NCBI GenBank assembly: GCA_041744755.1 | Contig: JBGTKC010000133.1 | Location: 1 to 64,000, forward strand | Direction of reading: 5' to 3' | Length of the DNA: 64,000 nucleotides | Origin: CALDTK01 sp041744755 | GTDB taxonomy: Bacteria; Bacteroidota; Bacteroidia; Chitinophagales; Saprospiraceae | Part shown: one piece after another, positions 55,886 to 63,981 of the stretch | How the letters are laid out: each line of letters starts with the position of its first letter | How positions within the stretch are numbered: position 1 is the stretch's first letter | Notes under the pieces: generated by a model | The model's database searches: none | What the model was told of the DNA's origin: nothing | What the model saw: only the letters and a program-made list of their open reading frames with translations | Program-made: the position numbers and the translations under genes

Positions 55886-58411
55886 TCACCCACCGCCCGT
55901 CCGCCCGGCTGCATCTTCGATGCCGGTGCCGCGCTGGCGCACCTTTACCTTAGCGTTGCCGAACGTGTACCCGAGGCTCAGGATGACGCGGCGCGAATCG
56001 AGATTGCCGCCGCCGTATAAGGACTGACCGGCGAAGTCACTGCTCGCTCGCCAGTTGGACGTATAGAAGATATCGCTCGCCGCGAGCCGTACTCGCAATT
56101 TGTCCGCGAGGAACCTCTTCTGCACGCCGATGTCGAGGGCGCCCTGAGTCTTCACGACGAAAGTCCCCGCCCATATACTCGGGCCGCTCAACCAGCCACT
56201 TAATTCGATTTGGTACCCCTTCCCGACGGTGAATGTGTTATCGGCGCTCACGTTGTAGCTCAGCTGTTGTAGGTCGATTACGCTGCCGTCGCGGTACTGA
56301 GCGCGGTTAGAGATGTGGCTGCCGATAGCCGTAAAATACAGCTCCCACCACTCGGTAATCTCCGCGGGGATACTCACGCTCAGACTTACTACGTCCTGGT
56401 GCGCCAAGTTATCGAACGTGAGGTAGGAGGCACGCGGGTCAAACAGGCTCGGTCGCACGAGTTGAGTGATCTGATCGCTCGTGCGGGCGTAGGCTAACTT
56501 GGTCGCGTATCGGTCTGCGAACGTGTGCGCGAGCTCGACGTTGTTGACGATCTCGGGGCGTAGCGTCGGGTTGCCCTGCTCGAACGTGACGAGGTTGGCG
56601 AATCGAAGGAAGGGGTTGAGGTTGGCGTAGTCCGGACGATTTATTCGGCGTCCGTAACTCAGCGCGAACTGATGTCTTTCGTGGGCGGCCCACGTCAGGC
56701 CCGCGCTCGGGAAGAGGTTGACATAGTCGCGGTCGACCGGGAGCGTGTTGGCACCGCCGCTGTAGACCTTGAGTTCGCCGCGAGCGCGGGTGTGCTCAGC
56801 GCGTAAACCCGCCGTCAGACCGAATGCCTGGCCCTGGCCCGCCGGGGACACCGGACCGAAGTCGAGAGCGTAATTGACGTAGCCCGCCGTGACCTCCTCG
56901 TCGTAATAAAAGCGGTTCGAGCGATCAGCGTTGAAGCGCGCCTCGCCCCCGATGACGGTCGAGAGCCGGAAGTCGTTGTCGCTGGCCACCTCGGTGTACT
57001 TCGCGCCCGCGCCAAACCTCCCGCCGTTCAGCGGGGCTTCGTAGTCGAGCGTGAAGGTGGTGATGTCGATGTCGCTCGGGGTGTCGAAGACGTACTCCTC
57101 ACGCGAGCGAGCATCGGCGCCGGTCGGACCGAAAAATTGATTCGGTTGGCGAGAGAGACTCGTCCGGCGGAAAGTCCCCCGGTCGATGTCGAGATTCAAG
57201 GAGGTGCCCTTCGTGTTCTCGTAGCGGTAGTTGAGGTTACCGCTAAGCTGGAGGCTTCGGTCGTCGTCGATTGCGCGGGCGATGAGGATCGAGTCGATCG
57301 AAGTTCGCTGGCTCAGCCGACTGAAGGTCGTGCGGGTATCGTTGTCAACTTCACTGTCGAGCACCATCCCATTGACCTGAAAACCAACCGCGTGGCGATC
57401 ATTCACGCGGTAGTCGGAGCCTAACTTGAAATTGGCCCCCTGCCAATTCGATTTGCTGTACTGATCATCGTCGATAAACAGTCCGTTTTGCTCGCGGCGG
57501 AAGAATTCGCTATTGAACCGCTCGCCTGCCTTGAAGCCACCGGTAAGGAAGGTGTTCCATTTGCCTTCGCGGTGATTGGCGGTCAGGGAGGCGTTGGTGC
57601 GGTTGAACACCCCCTGGCTGTTGGTGAAGCTCACCGACCCGTTCGATCCCCAGGATTCGTTTTTCTTGAGCCGGAAGTCGATAATGCCGGCGCTGCCGTC
57701 GGCCTCGTACTTGGCGCCGGGGTTGGTGATAATGTCGATTCGGTTGATCTGTTCGGCCGGTAGACTCTGGAGAAAGGCCTTGAGGGCGTCGCCGCTCATA
57801 GGACTGCGCTTGCCGTCGATGTACACCAGGACGCCCGAGCGCCCCATCACGAGGATGTCGTTGTTGTTGTCGAGTACGACTCCGGGGGCCTTGCGCAGTA
57901 CACTAAGTGCGTCACCGCCGGCGGCATTGATGGTGCCGTCTACGTTGAAGACGGTGCGGTCGGCCTTGATCTCGACGATGGCCCGGCGGGCGTTTACGGT
58001 CACGGCCCGGAGCTCTTCACTGAGTTCGTCCAGCAGCAGCGTGCCGAGGTCACGGCTTTCGCCAAAACGTAGCTCGAAGACCTCAGTATCGTGGTCGTGT
58101 GCGCCGACGTACTTCACGGACACGAAGTAGCTCCCCGCGTCCAGACCGCCGATGACGAATGCGCCACTTTCCGCGGAGGCTTCGACCTTGACGACCGACG
58201 AGTCGACCGCGGACATAATCAGAACATTGGCATAAGATACCGGCGTCTGCGTTTGGTCGAAAACGACGCCTCGGATGACGGCTGCGGTTGCTCTCTCGCT
58301 CGGCGTCTGTGCCGCGAGTGTACTGGCGAGCGTCAAAAGGCAACAGCCAGTAAGGGCGCGTGAAATGCAGGCAGCTATCGGGAAAAGACAAGGGGGGTAG
58401 CGTCGAGTCAT
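55886..58411 (-). CDS. Outer membrane beta-barrel family protein, paralogue 1
   Basis: An 841-residue TonB-receptor-like barrel. The signal region is near residues 10-34. A carboxypeptidase-regulatory-like domain follows (IRGVVFDQTQTPVSYANVLIMSAVDSSVVK), then a plug-like segment with VLRKAPGVVLDNNNDILVMGRSGVLVYIDGKRSPMSGDALKAFLQSLPAEQINRIDIITNPGAKYEADGSAGIIDFRLKK, and a C-terminal barrel of the PF14905 type. No TonB box is obvious. It is closely similar (by eye about 70%) over its whole length to the gene at 59279, so the two arose by tandem duplication. The mini-hairpin in FGESRDLGTL occurs at the same site in both. Confidence 0.9.
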   Translation of the reverse strand: MTRRYPPCLFPIAACISRALTGCCLLTLASTLAAQTPSERATAAVIRGVVFDQTQTPVSYANVLIMSAVDSSVVKVEASAESGAFVIGGLDAGSYFVSVKYVGAHDHDTEVFELRFGESRDLGTLLLDELSEELRAVTVNARRAIVEIKADRTVFNVDGTINAAGGDALSVLRKAPGVVLDNNNDILVMGRSGVLVYIDGKRSPMSGDALKAFLQSLPAEQINRIDIITNPGAKYEADGSAGIIDFRLKKNESWGSNGSVSFTNSQGVFNRTNASLTANHREGKWNTFLTGGFKAGERFNSEFFRREQNGLFIDDDQYSKSNWQGANFKLGSDYRVNDRHAVGFQVNGMVLDSEVDNDTRTTFSRLSQRTSIDSILIARAIDDDRSLQLSGNLNYRYENTKGTSLNLDIDRGTFRRTSLSRQPNQFFGPTGADARSREEYVFDTPSDIDITTFTLDYEAPLNGGRFGAGAKYTEVASDNDFRLSTVIGGEARFNADRSNRFYYDEEVTAGYVNYALDFGPVSPAGQGQAFGLTAGLRAEHTRARGELKVYSGGANTLPVDRDYVNLFPSAGLTWAAHERHQFALSYGRRINRPDYANLNPFLRFANLVTFEQGNPTLRPEIVNNVELAHTFADRYATKLAYARTSDQITQLVRPSLFDPRASYLTFDNLAHQDVVSLSVSIPAEITEWWELYFTAIGSHISNRAQYRDGSVIDLQQLSYNVSADNTFTVGKGYQIELSGWLSGPSIWAGTFVVKTQGALDIGVQKRFLADKLRVRLAASDIFYTSNWRASSDFAGQSLYGGGNLDSRRVILSLGYTFGNAKVKVRQRGTGIEDAAGRTGGG
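58054..58068 (-). repeat. GNAA mini-hairpin motif, copy 36
   Basis: Stem GGC/GCC, loop GAAA, GTTTT on the minus strand. Inside barrel paralogue 1, sense, read as RFGESR. Confidence 0.9.
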
Positions 58412-59278
58412 ACGTGTGGTCGGTAGCGTTAGCGGCCGCGGCCGCCGCGGGCATTACAATAGTAACCCGGCGCCCGCGGACGGGCTGTCGACACGAAGAT
58501 GGTTTGTTCACCTTTGGCGCGCGGCCACGTTTCGGGCGGCCGCGGTTAACCCCCCAAAATTGTGCAGTGCCTGAACTCTATAGCTCGTGCACAGTAGAAA
58601 TGGCCGTTCGAGCGGACGCGCTCGGTCGACCGTGCAATTGACCATAAAATTAAGGACGAGTCCAGCTATGAGGCATCGACACACTACCAGCACCTAATGA
58701 GCTTAATACATATTCTAACTAATAAGACTATCGCAAATCCCACCTCGAGATTGAGCTGAGTCGGTTGGATCGAATCGGCGGGATGGCGACGGGAGAACAC
58801 GAGAATGCGACGGCGGTCGTTGTGTTGAAAATATGTGGAAAAGCTGTCTTCCCTACCCTCCCGAAACGAGCCCTCGGCAGATGTCAATTCCACATAATCA
58901 TAGTTTACACTGCCATCCCGTCATAGGCTCGAGCTTCGGTTCGGGCGCTGTTGGCGAACTGAAGGCGGTGACAACAAGCCTTCCGCGCTGTCGCCGCCTG
59001 CTGGTGCCAAGCTGAATACCTGCCATCGGAAGTGATTCAAGTCTCCGCTGGTTATTAAATTCCGCGTCTTTGCGGGTCAACTTCCTCCCAAGTCACTCGA
59101 TCGCCAGACGCGTCTCGAGATCCGCCCTTTCCGCTCGCAAAACTTGGCGCGATGCCCCACATTAGCGAACCTATTGCGGAACTTCCCGTCCTTGCACGGG
59201 CCTGCCGCATGCGGGTTTGAAACTCACCAGGAGAGTTTTCGGTGACCACTAACCGACGATTCGATTGCCAAACTTTAA
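58412..59278. other. Long intergenic region between the two beta-barrel paralogues
   Basis: 867 bases without a convincing gene. It is less GC-rich than its surroundings in parts, most clearly 58620-58740 (TAATACATATTCTAACTAAT-type sequence). Short open frames there have no start-region or codon-bias support. A GC-rich palindromic patch lies at about 58430-58455. No mini-hairpin is present. Probably holds the promoter of paralogue 1 and upstream control sequence; I cannot point to a certain one. Confidence 0.5.
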
Positions 59279-61813
59279 TCAGTTGCGACCCCCGACCCGG
59301 CCGGCCGCGTCCTCGAGGCCGGTGCTGCGTTGGCGCACCTTTACCTTCTGGTTGCCGAAATTGTAGCTCAGGCTTAGGCTAGCCCGGCGCGACTCCCACT
59401 GGCCTCCGCCGGTAAAGATTTGGCCGGCGAAATTGCTCGTCGCGCGCCACTTCGAGGTGTAGAAGATGTCGTCGACCGCGAGGCGGACCTTGAGCTTGTC
59501 CTCCATGAACTTCTTCTGTACGCCGGCATTGAGCGCGCCCTGCGATTTGGTGACGAAGGTCCCCGCCCAAATACCCGGGCCGCTGAACCAGCCGCTAAGT
59601 TCCACCTGGTAGCCTTTGCCCACCTTAAAGGTGTTCTGGGCGTAGATGTTGTAGGTGAGGGCCTGCAGGTCGATCGTGGCGCCGTCGGGGTAGGTGGCCT
59701 GGTTGCTGATGTGGCTGGCGGTACCGGAGAAGTACACCTCCCACCACTTGCGAATCTCGGCGGGGATGCTTACGTTGAGGCTTACCACTTCTTGGTTGGC
59801 GAGGTTGTCGAACGTGATGTAGGTGGCGCGCTCGTCGCGCTCGTCGGGGCGGACCAGTTGTGTGATCTGGTCGCTGGTCCGCGAGTAGCTCAGCTTGGTG
59901 GTGTAGCGATAGGCGAAAGTGTGCGCGAGCTCGAGGTTATTGACGATCTCGGGTCGCAAGGTGGGGTTGCCCTGCTGAAAGGTGACCAGGCTCGCGAAGC
60001 TGAGAAAGGGGTTGAGGTTGCCGTAGTCCGGGCGGTTGATGCGGCGCCCGTAGCTCAAGGCCAGTTGGTGCTTCTTGGCCGCGGCCCAGGTGAGGCCTGC
60101 GTTCGGAAAGAGGTTGACGTAGTCGCGGTCGACAGGCATCGTGTTGGCACCACCGTCGTAAACCTTGAGCTCACCGAGGGCACGGGTGTGCTCGGCGCGC
60201 AGGCCCGCGGTGAAGCTGTACGTCTTGCCCTGCCCGGCGGGGGAGGCCGGACCGAAGTCGCGGTTGTAGTTGACGTACCCAGCCGCAACACCTTCATCGT
60301 AGTAAAACCTGTTCGAGCGCACGGCGTCGAAGCGCAGCTCCCCGCTGAGCATGGTCGAGAGCCGGAAGTCGTTGTCGCTGGCCACCTTGGTGTACTTCGC
60401 GCCGGCGCCAAACTTGCCGCCCTTCAGCGGAGCTTCCCAGTCGAGCGTGAGGGTCGTGATGTCGATGTCGCTCGGGGTGTCGAACCCGTACTCCTGACGG
60501 CTGCGGGCGTCCTCGCCGTTCGGGCCGTAGAACTGGTTCGGCTGGCGGCTAACGTCCTGGTTGCGGAACGCACCTTGGCTGACATCCACATTGACGGTCG
60601 TCCCCTTGGCGTCGTCGTAGCGGTAGTTGAGGTTGCCGCTTACTTGCACCGACCGGCTATCGCTGAAGGAGCCGGCGATGAGGATCGAATCGATTACCGA
60701 GCGCTGAGTGAGTTGGCTGAAGGTGGTGCGACTGGTATTGTTGCCTTCGCTGTCGTTTAAGTTCCCATTCACCTGAAAGCCGAGTGTGTGCTTGTCGCTC
60801 ATCCGAAAGTCGGAGCCGAACTTTACGTTGCCACCCTGCCACGAGTACACATTGTCGAGCTTGTCATCGATATAGATACCCTTTTGCTCACGCTTAAAGA
60901 AATTTAGGTTTGAGTTGGCGCCGGAGTACACGCCGCCGGTGGCGAACGTGTTCCACTTGCCATCGCGGTGATTGACGGTCCCGGAGAGGTTCGAGCGGTT
61001 GTGGATGGCCTGGCTGGTCGTGAGGCTCACCGAGCCATTCGAACCGAAGCTCTCGTTCTTTTTCAGGCGGATGTCGATGATCCCAGCGTTGCCCTCGGCC
61101 TCATACTTTGCGCCGGGGTTGGTGATGATGTCGATGCGGTCGATCTGCTCGGCGGGGAGACTGCGCAAATAGGCCGTGAGGGCCTCGCCGCTCAACGGAC
61201 TGCGCTTGCCGTCGATGTAGATGAGCACGCCCTGTCGCCCCATCACGATCACGTTGTTGTTGTTATCGAGGACGACGCCCGGAGCCTTGCGCAAGAGGCT
61301 AAGGCCGTCGCCGCCGGCGGCGTTGATCGTACCCTCGACGTTGAATACCGTGCGGTCGGCCTTGATCTCGACGATGGCGCGACGTGCCGTAACGGTGGCA
61401 CCCTGGAGCTCCTGGGCCGCCTCCCGCATATTCAGCGTGCCGAGGTCCCGGCTTTCGCCAAAACCTAGCTCAAATGCCGCGACATCGGCGTCGGGTAGGC
61501 CGACGTACTTGACCGATACGAAGTATCGACCGGCCGCGAGGCCACTGGCGATGAACTTCCCATCGTCTCCGGAGACTTCCACCTTCACGATCGAGGAGTC
61601 GGCTGCCGCCGAAATGACCACGTTGGCATAGGCGAGCGGCGCCTCGGCATCGTCGAGGACGGTGCCCGTAATGGACGCCATAGTTGCCGCCGCGGTGCCG
61701 CCGCCCTGGGCGGCGGTCACCGTGACGAACAACAGGAAACAACTAATCACTGATAAACTAAGTCTGAGCGCAGTGGTGAGCGCCTTTTGGGTTGTAGGGT
61801 GTAGATGTGGCAT
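59279..61813 (-). CDS. Outer membrane beta-barrel family protein, paralogue 2
   Basis: An 844-residue paralogue of the protein at 55886 with the same domain order: signal peptide (LSVISCFLLFVTVTAAQ), carboxypeptidase-like domain, plug-like LLRKAPGVVLDNNNNVIVMGRQGVLIYIDGKRSPLSGEALTAYLRSLPAEQIDRIDIITNPGAKYEAEGNAGIIDIRLKKN and PF14905-type barrel ending KVRQRSTGLEDAAGRVGGRN. Differences are spread evenly. Ligand unknown. A 20-bp inverted repeat lies 35 bases upstream of its ATG. The kinase/regulator pair at 62.9 kb may control it, which is inference from proximity. Confidence 0.9.
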   Translation of the reverse strand: MPHLHPTTQKALTTALRLSLSVISCFLLFVTVTAAQGGGTAAATMASITGTVLDDAEAPLAYANVVISAAADSSIVKVEVSGDDGKFIASGLAAGRYFVSVKYVGLPDADVAAFELGFGESRDLGTLNMREAAQELQGATVTARRAIVEIKADRTVFNVEGTINAAGGDGLSLLRKAPGVVLDNNNNVIVMGRQGVLIYIDGKRSPLSGEALTAYLRSLPAEQIDRIDIITNPGAKYEAEGNAGIIDIRLKKNESFGSNGSVSLTTSQAIHNRSNLSGTVNHRDGKWNTFATGGVYSGANSNLNFFKREQKGIYIDDKLDNVYSWQGGNVKFGSDFRMSDKHTLGFQVNGNLNDSEGNNTSRTTFSQLTQRSVIDSILIAGSFSDSRSVQVSGNLNYRYDDAKGTTVNVDVSQGAFRNQDVSRQPNQFYGPNGEDARSRQEYGFDTPSDIDITTLTLDWEAPLKGGKFGAGAKYTKVASDNDFRLSTMLSGELRFDAVRSNRFYYDEGVAAGYVNYNRDFGPASPAGQGKTYSFTAGLRAEHTRALGELKVYDGGANTMPVDRDYVNLFPNAGLTWAAAKKHQLALSYGRRINRPDYGNLNPFLSFASLVTFQQGNPTLRPEIVNNLELAHTFAYRYTTKLSYSRTSDQITQLVRPDERDERATYITFDNLANQEVVSLNVSIPAEIRKWWEVYFSGTASHISNQATYPDGATIDLQALTYNIYAQNTFKVGKGYQVELSGWFSGPGIWAGTFVTKSQGALNAGVQKKFMEDKLKVRLAVDDIFYTSKWRATSNFAGQIFTGGGQWESRRASLSLSYNFGNQKVKVRQRSTGLEDAAGRVGGRN
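61450..61464 (-). repeat. GNAA mini-hairpin motif, copy 37
   Basis: Stem GGC/GCC, loop GAAA. Inside barrel paralogue 2, sense, read as GFGESR, the same site as copy 36. Confidence 0.9.
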
Positions 61814-61848
61814 GAGGGTGTTTTGAGAAGGGGTTGTAGGTTTGGAGG

Positions 61849-61868
61849 TGTACTAGTGCATTAGTACA
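61849..61868. promoter_or_regulatory. 20-bp inverted repeat upstream of beta-barrel paralogue 2
   Basis: TGTACTA-GTGCAT-TAGTACA, perfect 7-bp arms, 35 bases upstream of the ATG at 61813. Arm length and spacing fit a dimeric repressor or activator operator. The binding protein is unknown. Confidence 0.5.
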
Positions 61869-61891
61869 GGGCAATAGTAGGCGGCCTATTT

Positions 61892-61906
61892 GTTTTGGCG
61901 CAAGCC
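61892..61906 (+). repeat. GNAA mini-hairpin motif, copy 38
   Basis: Stem GGC/GCC, loop GCAA. Intergenic, upstream of barrel paralogue 2. Confidence 0.84.
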
Positions 61907-62071
61907 CCTTCGACGAAAGCGGAGATCGGGACGACGAAAAGCATTTGGGCCGACGTCCCCTTTCGACACGCCTCGCCGCGGGAGAGACCGCCTCGGGTCT
62001 GCCCGGGTTGCAAAGCCGAGACGCGGGAGTCCATCCTTTGTTACAGGGCTGTGAATAGATCGCGCTCGACT

Positions 62072-62704
62072 CTACCTCAGCGGTTTGTAATAGTGGTACA
62101 CGTAGCCGTCGGCCTTCACCGAGACACCGGCCTCGTAATCGTTGGCGTAAATGCGGTAGTCGCCATCTCGCCCGGAGACCTCGACCGGTGAACCGTTGTC
62201 CGTAGCCGTCGCGCCCTCGGGGGTGACGACGATGCGGAGTTCGTGACCGGGATTGGAGAGCCGGACGACGCGCTCGCCCCTCCAGCGCGGTATGGCCGGC
62301 ACGTCGACCTTCTGTTCGACCACGTGACCTTCGTCGTCGCGTTCGCGGTAGTCCCAGTACCTCCCCTCCTGCACTTGCCCGAGTGCCCACTGGAAGTAAG
62401 CGTCGCCGACGTAAGCGCGGTCTACGTTGTCGAAGTTCTTGCCCCAGTACAGCAGGAGCTTCGGCTCTCCTGCGTCGTCGACCACGTAGCCGACGCTCGG
62501 GCCGGTGACGGTGAGCCGCTCTTGCGCCGGCCTGCCGTCCCAGGTGATTTGCGGGAAGCCGTCGGTGATTTCGACGGCATAGCCCGGACCCCGGAGGGCG
62601 AGGTGGTGTTCGGCGTTTACGTCCGCCTGCGCGCCGAGCACTGCGGTGGATAGGATCGAGACTAGTGACAAGAGTAAAGTAGCGGTGAGGTGTGCTGCAT
62701 TCAT
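62072..62704 (-). CDS. Small secreted protein, unknown
   Basis: A 210-residue protein with a signal peptide (MNAAHLTATLLLSLVSILSTAVLGAQA). The mature part is beta-rich with many aromatic and charged residues (PSVGYVVDDAGEPKLLLYWGKNFDNVDRAYVGDAYFQWALGQVQEGRYWDYRERDDEGHVVEQKVDVPAI, and a YHYYKPLR end). No family recognised. It is divergent from the LytS-type kinase, with 167 bp between starts. A periplasmic or surface role is inferred from the signal peptide only. Confidence 0.7.
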   Translation of the reverse strand: MNAAHLTATLLLSLVSILSTAVLGAQADVNAEHHLALRGPGYAVEITDGFPQITWDGRPAQERLTVTGPSVGYVVDDAGEPKLLLYWGKNFDNVDRAYVGDAYFQWALGQVQEGRYWDYRERDDEGHVVEQKVDVPAIPRWRGERVVRLSNPGHELRIVVTPEGATATDNGSPVEVSGRDGDYRIYANDYEAGVSVKADGYVYHYYKPLR

Positions 62705-62851
62705 GGTTCGAAGGTGAGGCCCGCGCCTAGTGGAGTCCATACGGCACCCGTCGAGTTGCCTACTCGGTCGGTGAATGGTGCGCTCCCATTCAGCGGGCTA
62801 TGTTGCCGTTCGGCGGGTGACGAATGGTTACATGCCGACTAAGGCCCTATC

Positions 62852-62864
62852 ATTGAAAATCAAT
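62852..62864. promoter_or_regulatory. Short inverted repeat before the LytS-type kinase
   Basis: ATTGA-AAA-TCAAT, seven bases upstream of ATG 62872 and next to a weak -7-like TATCATTG (62848-62855). May be an operator; could be chance. Confidence 0.25.
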
Positions 62865-62871
62865 CGTCGAT

Positions 62872-63981
62872 ATGATCAGCAATCGCAAAGTCGCCCTCGC
62901 GCTTCTCGTGGTTTACATCCTCGCAGCGGGCTTCTACGCATTCACGCTCGAGATCACCAGCAACTGGCAGGCGCAGGGTTTACTTGGCCGTATAGCCCTC
63001 GATTATATCGTCAAAGCTTGCGTGTCGGCTCCTCTGGTCTGGCTGGTGTTCGGGTTGCTGCGCGGGCGCAGCGAGGTACCCCAAATAGCGCTGACACTCG
63101 TTATGGCACTTCCGTTCGCCTTCGCGTGGCAATTGAGTTATTACGCGCTAGGTGATCTGCTTAACGTCGCCCACATGGGAGGTTACGGCTCCTACTGGGA
63201 CATCTACATCCCGACCCTCATCTATTTTATTCAGTTCCTCATCCTCTTCGCGGCGCAGTACCACAATCGATCGCTCGCCGCGACGCAACGTGCCGAGCGG
63301 CTCGCCGCCCTTGCCGAAAGCAGTGAACTGGCCGCCCTCAAGGCGCAGGTCAATCCCCACTTCCTCTTCAACACCTTCAACGCCATCAGCGCGACCCTGC
63401 CGCCGGAGCAGGAGGACACCCGTGAATTGCTCGCCAAGCTGGCCGACCTGTTCCGCTACCAGGTCGTGGCGTCCCAGTCCGAGGAGGTGCCGCTGCGCCA
63501 GGAGCTACAGTTCGTCGAAGACTACCTGGAGATCAGCCGCGTGCGTATGGGCGAGCGCCTCCGCTACGAGTTGCGTTGCGATCCACACGTCAACCCGGAC
63601 ACGATGGTCGCCCCGATGCTACTCCAGCCGCTGGTCGAGAACGCGCTCTCGCACGGGCTTTCGCCAAAACTAACCGGCGGTCACTTGTCTATCCGCATCT
63701 CCGACACCGAGGCTGGACTACGCGTCGAAGTCGAAGACGATGGGGTAGGTTTTGACGCAAGTCCGCTTTCGCTTAAACCCTCCGGCACCGGCGTCGGTCT
63801 CGCCAATACCCGCCGTCGCCTCGAACTCAAGTACGGCGCAGCACTGCACGTCGAGTCGACCCCAGGCGAAGGCACGCGCATCTCCTACGTCCTCCCCGCT
63901 CCCACGCCCCCCGCGGCAGAACATGTAAGAATTCAACCTTCAACACTTCAACCATTGACCCCCCACCTCGCCGAAGCATGA
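62872..63981 (+). CDS. LytS/YehU-type sensor histidine kinase
   Basis: A 369-residue kinase. Four hydrophobic helices (about residues 7-27, 42-62, 70-93 and 103-125) precede the His_kinase domain with the phospho-acceptor in AALKAQVNPHFLFNTFNAISATL and a HATPase with PLVENALSHGLSPKLTGG, VEDDGVGFDASPL and GTGVGLANTRRRLELKYG. The stop overlaps the ATG of the response regulator (ATGA). Such pairs usually have LytTR-type regulators. Two mini-hairpins of opposite orientation lie 93 bp apart, flanking the ATP-lid region. Confidence 0.92.
   Translation: MISNRKVALALLVVYILAAGFYAFTLEITSNWQAQGLLGRIALDYIVKACVSAPLVWLVFGLLRGRSEVPQIALTLVMALPFAFAWQLSYYALGDLLNVAHMGGYGSYWDIYIPTLIYFIQFLILFAAQYHNRSLAATQRAERLAALAESSELAALKAQVNPHFLFNTFNAISATLPPEQEDTRELLAKLADLFRYQVVASQSEEVPLRQELQFVEDYLEISRVRMGERLRYELRCDPHVNPDTMVAPMLLQPLVENALSHGLSPKLTGGHLSIRISDTEAGLRVEVEDDGVGFDASPLSLKPSGTGVGLANTRRRLELKYGAALHVESTPGEGTRISYVLPAPTPPAAEHVRIQPSTLQPLTPHLAEA
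63656..63670 (-). repeat. GNAA mini-hairpin motif, copy 39
   Basis: Stem GGC/GCC, loop GAAA, GTTTT on the minus strand. Inside the LytS-type kinase, antisense, read as GLSPKL. Confidence 0.9.
63749..63763 (+). repeat. GNAA mini-hairpin motif, copy 40
   Basis: Stem GAC/GTC, loop GCAA. Same kinase gene, sense, read as GFDASP within the G-box; opposite-orientation partner of copy 39. Confidence 0.82.

Noticed and set aside
58508..58893. Short open frames between the two beta-barrel paralogues
   Set aside because: No coding bias, no homology and located in an AT-richer patch likely to be regulatory or degenerate.
59420..60760. Plus-strand open frame of over 440 codons opposite beta-barrel paralogue 2
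   Set aside because: Antisense shadow; composition follows the complement of the barrel codons and no start signal or homology is seen.
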